In this document: one piece after another, positions 1-13,000 of the stretch
Layout of the letters: every line of letters begins with the position of its first letter
Numbering within the stretch: position 1 is the first letter of the stretch
NCBI GenBank assembly: GCA_037179385.1
Contig: CM074195.1
Location: 12,127,887 to 12,191,886 of the forward strand
DNA: 64,000 bases
Direction of reading: 5' to 3'
Source of the DNA: Holothuria scabra
Taxonomy: Eukaryota > Echinodermata > Holothuroidea > Aspidochirotida > Holothuriidae
Program-made: the position numbers and the translations under genes
The notes under the pieces: generated by a model
What the model was told of the DNA's origin: nothing
What the model saw: the letters and a program-made list of their open reading frames with translations, nothing else
The model's database searches: none

Positions 1-50
1 ACAAATAAATAAACATCACTATGACATTCATGTGAATAAACATCACATTA

Positions 51-222
51 CAGGTCCAGGGTTTGATTTCCAGGCAGGATCACACAAAAAACTTTACAAA
101 TGGAACCTACTGCCATTATCTGTAATGCTATGCATGAGCAATAGAGTAGGGTATAAAACCCAGGGCCCAACCACTGGAAAAAATGGCTGTGAGCACCAAT
201 AGATAAAACCAGAATGTTATAA
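51..222 (+). repeat. SINE-related fragment
   Basis: Similar along its length to 20618-20795: both share GAACCTA.TGCCATT, a GAGTAGGG.ATAAAA stretch, an AACTGGAAA-type segment and AACCAGAATGTTATA. The left part (GGTTTGATTTCC) resembles a decayed B box. Confidence 0.6.
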
Positions 223-742
223 GTTGTAGCATAAAACTGTATGTGCATTTCAGTTGCGTAGCCAGAGTGAAATTGATTCAAGACCACATTTTGTCCCCAC
301 TTCCAGAATCCAGAAAGATACAATCCGTTTCTCACAATCCAAAAATCTTACAGTCTTCTTGATACTTTTCTTCAGTAGATCTATAGACCTACTGTTTGTA
401 AAGAATGGGAATAGGTGTAAGCGTTGACACACAGCACTAGACTTCATAAAAGTTAAGTATTGCTTATACGATGTTGCCCCCCTCCCCCCTTGAGCGTTTG
501 TTTGCCCTTTTTACAATGGAATCCTAGCTATACCACTGGTGCATTTTCAGTGGTATAAAAGGTATTGGCTTAAAATTTGAGAGGTGTATGATTTATTGAT
601 TTATGATGAAGTTTCGCTTTTTTCTGATCAAGGGCATTAAATACCCTTTAGCTATCTTACTCTAGTTTGAATGAACAATGCACAAATGTGAACGAAGAAA
701 AACTGTTTCTTCTATTGAAAATCTTAAGTATTTTGTTTCCAG

Positions 743-841
743 CGTTTAACACGCAGTGAACCTGGAGAGCAGAGGGACACAGTCATTTTAGCATATGTAC
801 AGCATGATTTGCTTGGTTGTAAAGAAGAGTCTGAACACAGG
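743..841 (+). CDS. ARMC9: ARMC9 exon A
   Basis: Thirty-three codons, phase 0 to 0, preceded by TTTCCAG and followed by GTAAGA. It encodes [20 protein letters not shown] followed by [13 protein letters not shown]. The DLLGC motif is shared with vertebrate ARMC9 just before its armadillo region. A perfect hairpin lies 25 bases past the donor. Confidence 0.88.
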
Positions 842-1060
842 GTAAGATAAAACTCAACAGGAAATAAGAGAAGAATCTGTTTGTTCTTGTTTGAACAAAC
901 AGATTCTTCTCTTGTTCTAGGCTTTCTTAAGGAAAGTAAACTATATAGAAATTTCTGACATGACTCCTGCTTGTGCTATCCTTTTCATGGAAGTTGACCC
1001 CCGTTTTACATTTTTGGTTTCGATGGTAAGAGAAACCAATGCAATCATGATGGCGTGCGT

Positions 1061-1099
<39 letters not shown>

Positions 1100-4000
1100 T
1101 GTGTGTTTGTGACACTTTGCTTGTTAACACGATATCTCAAGATAGGAATGTCGCTGAGTTTTCAAACTTAGTACATAGATGCCCTATATTAAGAGAAAGA
1201 ACCCTATCGATTTTGGTCGAGTTTGAAGGTCATTTGAGGTCACAGGGGTCAAAAACTCGAAACACTTTACATTTAACACAACTAACTCGTTAACAAGATA
1301 TCTCAAGATAGGAATATCTGACAGTTTTCAGACTTGGTACTTAGATGCCCCATATGAAGAGGAAGAACCCTATCGTTTTTGGTGGAGTTTAAAGGTCATC
1401 TGGGGTCACAGGGGTCAAAGGACTCGAAACACTTTACAATACGATATGGCACAGTAGGAATGTTTGAAAGTATTCAAATTTGGTACATAGATGTCCCATA
1501 TCAAGAAAAAGAACAGCATAAGTTTTCATTGAGTTTAAAGGTTATTTGGGGTCACAGGTGTCAAAGGACTCGAAATACTTTACATTTAACTCATTAACAC
1601 AGTATTTCAATGTAAAAATGCCATAGGACTTGAAACACTTTACATTTAACTCATTAACACAGTATCTGAAGGTATGAATGTTTGAAAGTATTCAAACTTG
1701 GTTCATAGATGTCCTATATCAAGAAAAAGAACAATATCAGTTTTCAACGAGTTTAAAGGTTATTTGGTGTGACAGGTGTCAAAGGACTCGAAACACTTTA
1801 CATTTAACTAACTAACAAAGTATCTCAATGTAGAAATGTTCATAGGACTTGAAACACTTTACATTTCACTCATTAGCACAGTATCTGAAGGTAGAAATGT
1901 CAGGAAGTTTTCAAACTTCGTACATAGATGTCCCATATCAAGAGGAAGAATGGTATGGGTTTTGGTCAAGTTCAAAGGTCATTTGGGGTCACAGGTGGTC
2001 CAACCCGGAAAACCATGTTTACACAATATCTTAAGGTAGGAAGCTTGGATTGATTTCAAACTTTATATGTTGATGCAGTATGATGGGTAGATGAACCCTA
2101 CAAATTTTAGTAGAGGTCAAAGGTCATTTGGGGTCACAGGGGGTCAAACCCCCAAAACGTTTTTTACATGATATCTCAAGTTGGGAAACTTGGATTAAAT
2201 TCAAACTCAAGATGTTGATGCGTTATGATGTAAGCAAGAACCCTTGAGATTTTGGTAGAGGTCAAAGGTCATTTGGGGTCACAGAGGGTCAAACCCAGAA
2301 AATCTTGTTTACACGATATCTGAAGGTAGGAAGCTTGGATTGATTTGAATCTTGATTTGTCGATGCAATATGATGGGAAGAATAACCTTATTGATTTTGG
2401 GTAGAGGTTAAAGGTTATTTGGGGTCACAGGGGGTCAATCCCCAAAAACCTTGTTTACATGATATCTCAAGGTAGGAAACTTGGATTAATTTCAAACTTG
2501 ATATGTTGATGCATTATGATGTATGTAAAAACCCTACTGATTTTGGTAGGGGTCAAAGGTCATCTGGGGTCACAGGGGGTCAAACTTGGAAAACCTTGTT
2601 TACAGGATATCTCAAGGTAGGAAACTTGGATTAATCTCAAACATGTTATGTTGATGCATTATGATGTAAGGAAGAATCCTATTGATTTTGGTGCAGGTCA
2701 AAGGTTATTTCGGGTTAAAGGGGGGCCGAACCCTGAAAACCTTGTTTACACGTTATGTCGAGGAAGGAAGCTTGGATTGATTTCAATCTTGAGATGTTGA
2801 TGCATCATAATGTAAGGAAGAACCCTATTGATTTTGGTAGAGGTCAAAGGTCATGTGGGGTCACAGGGGGCCAAACCCTGAAAACCTTGTTTACATGATA
2901 TCTCAAGCAAGGAAGCTTAGATTGATTTCAAACTTGATATGTTGATGCGTTTTGATGTATGGAAAAATCCTACTGATTTTGGTAGGGGTCAAAGGTCATC
3001 TGGGGTTGCAGGGGGTCAAACTTCGAAAACCTTGTTTGCATGATATCTCAAGGTAGGAAACTTGGATTAATCTCAAACTTGGTATGTTGATGCATCACAA
3101 TGTGAGGGAGAACCCTATTGGTTTTGTTAGAGATCAAAGGTCATCCAAGGTCACAGGAGGCTCAAACCCCGAAAACCTTGTTTGCATGATATCTAGTGGT
3201 AGGAAGCTTGTATTTTTTCAAACTTGGTTTGTTAATGAATTATGACGAGAGGGTGGACCCTACTAATTTTGGTAAAGGTCAAAGTTCACCTGGGGTTATC
3301 CAAGGTCAAACCTTGAAAACTCCTACTTTGTATTTCAAGGTGAGAAAATGAGAGAGAGTTCAAAGTTAGAATGTGGATGTGTGATGGTTGGAAGATGGCT
3401 TCTGTTGTCCTTGATGGAGGTTGAAGGTCAATTGGGGTCACCAGAGATCAAACTATGAAAACTTTGTTAATAGGATAGATTATCTTAAGGCACAGCATGA
3501 AATTTGGGTTTTCATTGTAGAAGTGTTTTGGTTAAAAGAAAAACCAGTTACTTACTGGTGGAGTCAAAGGTCACTTTGGGTCACCATGTGTTACAATAAC
3601 TGCAGCATTTTTTGAAAAGAACATGTTCTGTATGCATCATCGAAACCTCAATGCATTTTTGCATTCTGGTTTTAGGTAGTTTTCCTGAACAGTGTAACTT
3701 TTTCTATCTTGGTGACAATATATAACACATTCGTGTTGGTGTGTCGTTACCCTAACTAACTGACTAACTAACTCGACAGTGAAAAATATGGTACTTGTGA
3801 GCTATTTTATTTTGATTTCGAGCTATCCACATGTGGTTTAAGAATTGTTAATTTCTAAAAGTTAAAATGAGTAATTGACTTTTGGAGCTGCATGAGTTGG
3901 GGCCTTCTCTGATGAAAACCAAGATCACAGTATAAGGCTTTATATCACGGCACCGTTTCTTTCTGGGAATTCTCGTAATGCGACGAGTTGTGTTCACACT

Positions 4001-7000
4001 AAGCTGCTGTGACGCGATTTTGACAAAATGGCTTGTTAATTTGATGCACGGATGTTTGTGGTAAAAAGTGAAAAAAAGAAGAAAATAGAAAAAGAGGGTT
4101 TAATTGTTTCCCCCATCTGATGTGTGTACAGTTCCACAACACTGAAATTTCCAAATTTTCTCATACTAAGTGTTTTGTCCAATGTGTAATTTCTTAGAGG
4201 AAATAGTGGCAACAAGATGGAATTTGGGATTCAATTTAATGTTTTGTGTCCTTATCAATGGAATCACATGTACACACATTGAGGTGATCCCATTGTATAT
4301 TTTAACAGGAATGCATTGAAGTACAGGGAGTAGATTTCATGTATTTGACAAAGTTACATTGTGTGATAAAACTGCTTGTCTGTAAATAATTCTGTGACCA
4401 TATGCGACGAAGTGGTCAGTAAACTAACTGACAAGCCCAACTCTAGGTAAAACCAATGATTATTCATCATCTTGAGGCATTACAGCAATGCAGCATATTT
4501 TCTCTTTATTCAATACTCATAAAATATGTTTTGTAATTTTCTTAGTTATGTAGGCTCCTTGTTGAGTTGCATTCATTTTATGCTGCATCAGGAGGTGGTT
4601 CCCTTTTTGCACAAATTGTTAAATTGTGAGTTCATCGATATCACTGACAATACTGTGACAAAAGTGGCATATGTGACAAAAAGCAAAGCTGATTGACTTA
4701 AACATGTAAAAAGAACAAAACTCTCACAGATGATGTATCTGAAACTGCACAGAGACATGCATGAGGTAGGTGTGGAGCAGACACTGACACTGCCACATAA
4801 CTGCTTGAGTTTAACATTTATCAGCCTATTTTTATAACTACTTGAGTTAATCATTTTTATCAACCTGGTTTTTTTTTTCATTCCTTTCAGGTGGCAGCGC
4901 TGAATGTGCTTGTTGATTCAGATGACACTACCCCATAACTGCTTGAGTTAATCATTTATCAACTTGTTTTTATATCCCTTTCAGGTGGCAGTGCTGAATA
5001 TGCTCGTTGATTCAGATGAAGTTGTTCAGCAATATCTTTGTCGTCTTTTCAATGCATTTGCGTCACTGTCTGTTGGTAAGAAAATTTTTTCTCACTTGTA
5101 GCAAAAATATGCAACATCCTTATAAGAAACTTTACATACATTCTGAAACACTAAAAAATGTTAAGTTGAATTTTGCACCTCACTTTGTGACTGAGGAGAC
5201 AACTTTCAGCAGCACCTTTTTGTTGTTTATCTAATGTACTCTTCTCTCTTTCTCTGTTTGCTTCATACATTCTGTCTACAATTTGCAGCAAAGAATCACA
5301 ATCTATAAAAAATTTGATTAATATCGTTACGATATTGATATAAGTTAGCTGCATTCTTTTTATCATTTTGTGTGTGGCAGGAGGATATAAACCCTACAGT
5401 ATGTCACATGGAGAACTTATTAATGTTGCATTGACCAATGTGGTTTGTTAAACTATCATGTGTGCTCTGAAAATGAGATTAGAGATAAAGTAATCTTCAT
5501 TTTTTCCTTTAAAGGACGTGCTTACTTGGGATCATATCCAGAGCTGGTATCTGCACTTCAGAAGACACTGACATCTGATGAACGGGATCCCATCACAAGA
5601 GAGAATGCTCTTGGAACCCTGCAAAAACTCAGCTTGAAGTAAGTTGAAGTTTGCATTTTGTGTTTTTTTGTTTTACAGGAGAGAGGAAAGTTCGATTGGT
5701 TCAGGTTGTTTAAGAGGAAATAGAGGTCACAGCTAGGTTTAGTCGTTCTTAAAAATAAATTGGTGTATTGTTTGCATTTCATCAATACTAGAAGAGTTGA
5801 AGATCATTGTCAGATATGCAGAATTTCCATTATCTGTTGCTTGGATACAGTATTTAAACTATCGATATCATAGCTTTGAAAAGCCTTGGAAGAAGTGAGG
5901 GATTATCCAAGAGTCCCACCTGTGGCTGTCGCCAGCATAAAAATATAACATATTACGTACTGGTATATGTATTAGTAACAAAGAACTTGTGCTGGTACTT
6001 CACCATAATTATGGCTGCCACACTTTGAAGAGTGGTCGTCTCTTATCGTCATCTTTATGACATCACTATGTTCAGGCGTGTAGCATGGTTTTTGTCATTG
6101 GAGGTGTTTTGGGAATGCCACATTGAGGAGGGGTTTGTGGGGAAGGGGGGATCCTCATCTTTGGAGGAAAAAAAACAATCTTTTAGGTTTCCAGGTTGTG
6201 GTTGTGAATTGGTGCAATATATTTGCCTAAAAATATAGTAGAGTTCATAGAGGTCTCTCTTTTGCTTTTTTTTCGCCATAATTTTTTTTTCAAGCTTGGG
6301 TCATGGGGGGGATTTTACCCCCTCCCCTCTCTTGATATCATGCCTGACCATGATCTTCTATATGTTTCACCTTTCAGACGTCACCTACAGACCTGGATGA
6401 TACAGAGTGGCATTATCTCCTGGCTGATCCAGGTCCTTGAAGATAGTGATGCGTTATCTGATTATACCCTGGAATATTCAGTAGCTCTACTTATGAATCT
6501 TTGTCTCAGAACACAAGGTATAGTGACTAATTATAATGATTCAGGTCCTGGAAGATAGTGATGCATTATCTGATTATACCCTGGAATATTCAGTAGCTCT
6601 ACTTATGAATCTTTGTCTCAGAACACAAGGTATAGTGACTAATTATGATGATTCAGGTCCTGGAAGATAGTGATGCATTATCTGATTATACCCTGGAATA
6701 TTCAGTAGCTCTACTTATGAATCTTTGTCTCAGAACACAAGGTATTGTGACTAATTATGATGATTCATTTCCTGGAAGGTAGTGATGCAGTATCTGATTG
6801 TACCCTGGAATATTCAGTAGCTCTACTTATGAATCTTTGTCTCAGAACACAAGGTATTGTGACTAATTATTAAGGGTAGCTGTACTGTGATACCATGTGA
6901 CCACATTGTGAAAGAAATCTGTATACATTTATAAATACAAGTTTACAGTGTTTAACATCCAATTGAACATTTAAGTTCACATTTGGATTTACTTGTCATG

Positions 7001-10000
7001 TCATGTATAAGAATAATTCAGATGAGAAAATATTTTTTTTTCTTCGTGAAGGGAAAAGTCATCCATGGCTTGAAGTTAGGGTAAAAAATTAATTGCCCCA
7101 ATTAAATGCCACCTGCATCCATTTAGCCACAACAATAGTTTCTTTCATTGGTCTTGTAACTGCAAACTGTGTGAAATAAACATTACATCTGCCTGTAGAT
7201 AGATTTTTACCTTTTAGCACACTAAATGTAGAAATATTCCATCATCATAAAGAAGTAACCAGTCTTTATCATTATTCATAAGTCAGTAGGGTGTTACACA
7301 ACCAGGGTACTGTCAAAAGATAATGTTCATTTGCCATAAATAGCTTTGTAAAATGTGTCACATAGAGCATTATTTGTTGGACAGGAAGTTGACCCTTGGA
7401 CTTTAAGGGTTGAGTTGTGCTGATATACTGGAAATAATCTTAAACTTATCAATTGTAAGATACACCCTCAGAACCTCTCCCTCTCCCACCCCAGCAGTGG
7501 GTGATATAAATGTGCATCATGTTCACCACAGTGTGATGCAGGGGTGTGTCATATTTCTCCAAACGTTGCATCAAAACAACCTAATAGGTCAGACATAGGT
7601 TTGTTGTATTTCTACAGGAAACACAGGTTGAAAATCTATTAAATGTTAGGTCAATGGGATTATCAAGGCATTCATCAATGCTCAAAAATATTTCACACTC
7701 CGAACAAACACTGAACAACCTTGCCGTGGGGTGAGAGGGTATGTCTTACTATTGATAAGTTGCTATGATTGCAAGTTAATTTTGCGCAAGGTTGTCATGT
7801 AAATTTGCATGACAAAAATATATCTTTTTATAAATTTTATACACTACTTTAAAAAACAAGGAAACCTTTGTGCAGGGTATCAACAACAAAAATTCTCCTA
7901 GATTCTAATTAGTCCTTGTATTTCATTGGTGTTATTACGTCTGTTTGTGCACATCTGAATATTTGTGTCACATTTATTCAACAGGGAAAAAGAAATGCAT
8001 TTCTGAAAGAGGGAAGATTCTCAAAGTTTTGAGTGATTTGCTGGGACACGAAGACCAAGAGGTTAGTTCATTCGTTATGAAGTGGATTATGTAGAGAGTC
8101 CCTTTTGAATGTTTTATAATTGTTTGGTAATAAAGAAGTTATTTTAGTTTGCATTGCAAAGAAAAAAACCTTGATGTAGTAAAGTTAATTTTTCCGTTGT
8201 TGTTACCAAGTGAACAGAAACTGAACTGTAACGGTGGTTGTCACTGCTGATGTAATTCCCTGTGATATTGTGTTTAGACTGACTTGTACTTTAGCTTATG
8301 CATTAAGAGAATAGAGTATGTTATTATACTCTCATTTTGCTACAGTTGCCTATATGTGCACCCGTCAGAATGAATTTATACTGGTATATATCAAAGATTC
8401 GTCAGACTTCAGGAAATTTCCTGATTTCAGGAAAATGGAAGACTTGAGCTTAATTTTGCTAGACAAAAGTTTTGACCAAATGTTGAGTGTATTTTTCTAC
8501 TGCATAACGTACTGGAAAAACAGAAAGGCCCCCTCTGTGAAAAGTTTTCTCACATCAGAACCCTCCCCTCAGACTTCCAACAATCCTGAGTAACAAAGTT
8601 TCAGGACATTGCCGTATAGGCGAATCCCAACAGTCAAGTGATGGTCAGATTTTTGTTGTACATAACTGGGGTCCATTAACTTTAGTCCTTCAATTTCCTT
8701 GCTAACCTATATCATGAATGGTTGTACAATGAATTGTATCTTGATTCCCTCAATTTCACTGAATACGAGTGTTTGAAATTCATGTAGACAATAAATGAAG
8801 ACAATTTAAGGCAGATGGACCCACTAATGGCTGCTTACAGTCACTGAACACAAGCACTGATAATATTCGTGTATACTTTGCTCACATCTCTTATATACTC
8901 TAAAGACCTTTTTAGCAGAGTTTTGTTACTGATGCAATGATTTGTTTGGTTAAAAGATGTACACCAGTCACTCCTAGTAACACTGCAACTTTGCTCTTAA
9001 CAATATACTTATACTTTACCTTGTATCTATTGAAGAGAATGAAATTATTTAACGATTCTTGTGTTTGCCTTTGACAGATCAGGCCGTATGTCAACGGTAC
9101 ACTGTACAGCATTCTCTCTGTTCCTGAGATACGAGATGAGGCCAGATCTATTGTAAGTTGCTCCTTCAGTATAAACACTTAGACACACTCTGAAATTATT
9201 GAAAATCAAATACATCACGAAAGGGAACACAAAAATTCAATGAAAAATAAAAAAGTGACATTGTATGTTTATATATTTGGAAGATAGAAAGTTTCTTTCC
9301 AACTTTCTGATGAAGTATTGAACTACTGTTGAATTGGAGTTACAGTAGCCAATTAAAAGTTCAACAGTGATGGACTGTGCATTAGAGCAGTAGTGGATAA
9401 TGCACAACAAGAGGGTTATAAAGGCAATAGATACATGAGAAAGCAGTACGAGTGCATCTAAGTATAGCATTAACCTTGAAAGTGAATTATGCAGTCTAGT
9501 CGTAATGCACAGGGCCAGAGTTATTTACCTTGTTGAGTTATTCACAACAGTATTTTGATTTCAAAGGATGGAAAAGGCATCAATTTTTCTTGTGAAAAAG
9601 TTCATTTAAACAGCACAAACATGTTAAATGGAGTAGATGGGTGCATTTATCCATTGTTGTAAGTTTATTGTATGATAATGCATGGTCACCTGATTGTAAT
9701 GGAAAAATAGAAGTTGTGGATATTATGTAGTATGAATAATCTATTAATCTATGTATAGGTTATTGCTGAAAATAATCATAGCCACAAGTTTCTGTACTTA
9801 AAAACCAGCTGACCCCAATCTGATCAGAGGTGCTTTTAACATTGAGATATCATAAAAATTTATAATTTCATCTCATTTATTTGTTTTTCCACAATATTTG
9901 ATAGTAATAGGTACAATATACAGAAATAAAAGTAGAATGTTACATGAAATTAAAATATTGTGAAGGAAAGCACTCTAAAAAACCCATAGGGTTTGTCGAG

Positions 10001-13000
10001 TAAAGTGTTCCCAAGAGAGAGGAAAGAAACAAAAAAGAACTAGGATACTACAAACTAAAAAAAGTACATGAGGGCAGGAGATAACAAAACAAAGAGAAAA
10101 CACATAGATCAAGAATACCTGTCTGATATCACATCCAAGATCCTACCCTAGTTATCACCCATCCTACCTCACCCTCACCCTTGCCCTAAATACCCTGCCT
10201 GTACCCCACCCTTACCTTTCCCACACACATTACATTACACACACTACTGTACATTATCCTGACCCCACACATTACAGAATTGAGTCTAAGTGATGCTATA
10301 TAAATTTTTTTGTGGGATAGACAGTCAATTACTTCTACACATTTTCATGGTCACTGTTTTGATAGGGTATGGAAGAAATATTAAAATGTTTCATCAAAGA
10401 CGACACCCCAGAGATGAATCGTCAGCTTCAGTTTATCATCAAACAACTAAATTCAGGTAAGCAGTAAATCTTAGAATAAAAGTTAAGTTTCAAATTTAGA
10501 AAAAGGGTCCATCCTTGTGTTATTAATAAATGGTTATGTTGTTGATGATGCTCAAGGATTAAGTTGGAAGTGCAGAGCTTGCAGCACAGACAGTCATGGC
10601 TTTTGGACCTATACTAATCACAACGGTACCCCTCGGTCATATCAAATAACACAGACCTACTGCCAAGTTGCTCATTTTGGCTGTGCCCCTTTTTCAAACA
10701 TATTTCAAGCCCTGGAAATGTCATAGTATTTTATTTTCCTTAACAGGAACGATAAACCATATAGCAGAATATTCTTAGACAATCAAGAAAGGAAACTTAC
10801 TCTTTTGTAAGCTTATTTTGAGTCCTGGAAATGTCATAGTATTTCATTTTCCTTATTGTGCAAGAACTTAATTTCAGAGTACACTGTTCTTAGACAACTA
10901 AAAAGAAAACTCACCTTATACAGGCCTTGAGTTTGAAAACCTAGGTGTGCTACAAATCACACTCCTTTGGAAATTAGAAATTGTGCTTTGCAAGTGTGCT
11001 GTTTTGTCAAATAATTTGATACACTTACCTTACTAAATTTTCATTCTTTATCTAAATGAAGGTGTGCATGAAAGGGCACTCCTCACCATGGTTGGAGGTG
11101 AGCGATGGTATGCACTTCCTCACTTGTCATACTTGCACACCTCAAAATTCGAAGTGTGTTGATAATTAATTGGAGGAAAATGCAATGAAGTGAAGGTTAT
11201 GTTGTAATCATTGAGCAGGAATGTTGAATTGATTTCTTCTCTTTTTGATCCACAGATGTTGAGATGGATGATGCTGACTCAGATGATGAAGAAGAGGATG
11301 AGGAGGTTAGCACACAATAAACACAATATCAAATTGACCAAATAAATATTCAGTAAGGGGTTGAGCCTCTAAAGGAAACTATGTCCTTAAAGGACACAAT
11401 ACAAATTTGACCAACTTCAAGTACTTTAGACCATTTACATCATAGAGAAACAAATGTTTTACAATGCTTTGTGACCATAAATGTGAGTGAAGCTAAATAC
11501 ATTTAAACAACAACTTTGCCATGAGTGGCTAAGCAAATTCAAGCAAAAAAAAAATGATCCAGTGCTAAAAAATAAATAACATTTTTCAGTTAAAAGTTCA
11601 TTTCAAGTGTCAGAGGGTCCAAACTAAAGGTATGCTTCTTCTGATTTCGCCCCCATCCCATCTGTCCCAGCTGGCAACATCACTGACATTAGCTCCCTAT
11701 GCCTGTACAAGACGTATTGTAGCAATTAATTAGGAAAAACTCGTTGCTTTTAATGGCAGACTGTTGTGTATTCATTACCTTTACTATTGAATATTCATTA
11801 CAGGAGGATCAGGATCAAGACGCAATGGAAGCTGACCTGGATAAAGCAGAAATCATCACTCCCAGACCAGGGGAACTTTTTGGTGAAAAATTGCTCACAA
11901 CAGAATATTTGGGGGTAAGTTATTAAATTGGAAGAAATGCCTTGTCCAATGAAATATCTGTTCATTGTGACATGGAACATCTCCATGCTTCCCCCCCCCC
12001 CTCACCCCCCAAAAGCAGGCTAAGTCTTCCTCAAGTAAAATTAAACAATGATATAACTTATTCCAAAGTTTTTGGTCCCAAACATAATCCATTGTATTTT
12101 AACTACAATCGCCGCCAAAAGTAAATGAAACAAACCCCTTTCCCCCGATTCAATGTTGTTTTACTCAGGATTGGTCAGTTTTTCCCAACCAACATTGAAG
12201 TAGGGGAAAGGGGAAGAGCGGCTACAATGTGAGATGGATAAAAGGCAATGAAACATCTGCTACGGAGGGATTTTGTTTCATTTGTTTTGGCGGCGATTGT
12301 AGCTTTGAGAAGTTGCTTTAAAAGCATTCATTTACTTCTTTTTTTTTTTTTTTCTTGTCACAAATATCACCATTATCACACACTTTTCTGCTTCCCTGCA
12401 ACAGAACCATAAAAGCTTTGTGGACTAATGGCTTAGATGTCTGACTTGTGATTCAAGGGTTGCTGGTTCAAATCCTGTTGGCTCATTACGTTGTGTCTTT
12501 GAGCAAGAAGCTTAATTTATACTTGCTTTTCTCCAATTAGAAGTTGAATGGGTTACTGTGAGGTTACTTGTGTAGTGATGGGCCAAATGTGGCCTCTCCT
12601 ATGGGGAGTCCTCCTTGGGACTCAAATAAGTGGCACCACTGTTCCATGTGCCTGGTGCAAATTGCAAGGACTTTGCACTATATGGGGTGGGTTTGACAAT
12701 TGCACTAGAAAGCAGGCTTGGTGTAATCATAATCAGTAATTCTTCAGTTTATTTTTTTTTTATAGTATCACATTCTTATAACTCATGCAGGCATTGAGTG
12801 GTCTTGGAAGACCTTGAAAAGTGATACAATTTGGGGATTTAGTTCAAGTCGTGGAAAAGTCTTTAAATTTAGTCAAATTGTGTGAAACCCTGGAAAATTT
12901 ATGGAAGATTTTAAAGAGTTACATTGTGCCATTGTCTCTCACATTCTCACTAATAGTATCAAAATTAATTTCTTTCTTCATCTCAAATTGTAATGTTATT

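Noticed and set aside
927..1293. Open frames rich in His-Thr or Cys-Val across the (TG)n tract
   Set aside because: They are translations of a dinucleotide microsatellite; the same happens at 24405-24672.
1111..3610. CRISPR-like array
   Set aside because: Units are about 145 bases, degenerate along their whole length, with no short constant repeat and unique spacers, and they lie in a eukaryotic intron.
12800..12920. Repeated GGAAGA/GGAAAA words resembling a short tandem repeat
   Set aside because: Spacing is irregular and similarity too low to call.
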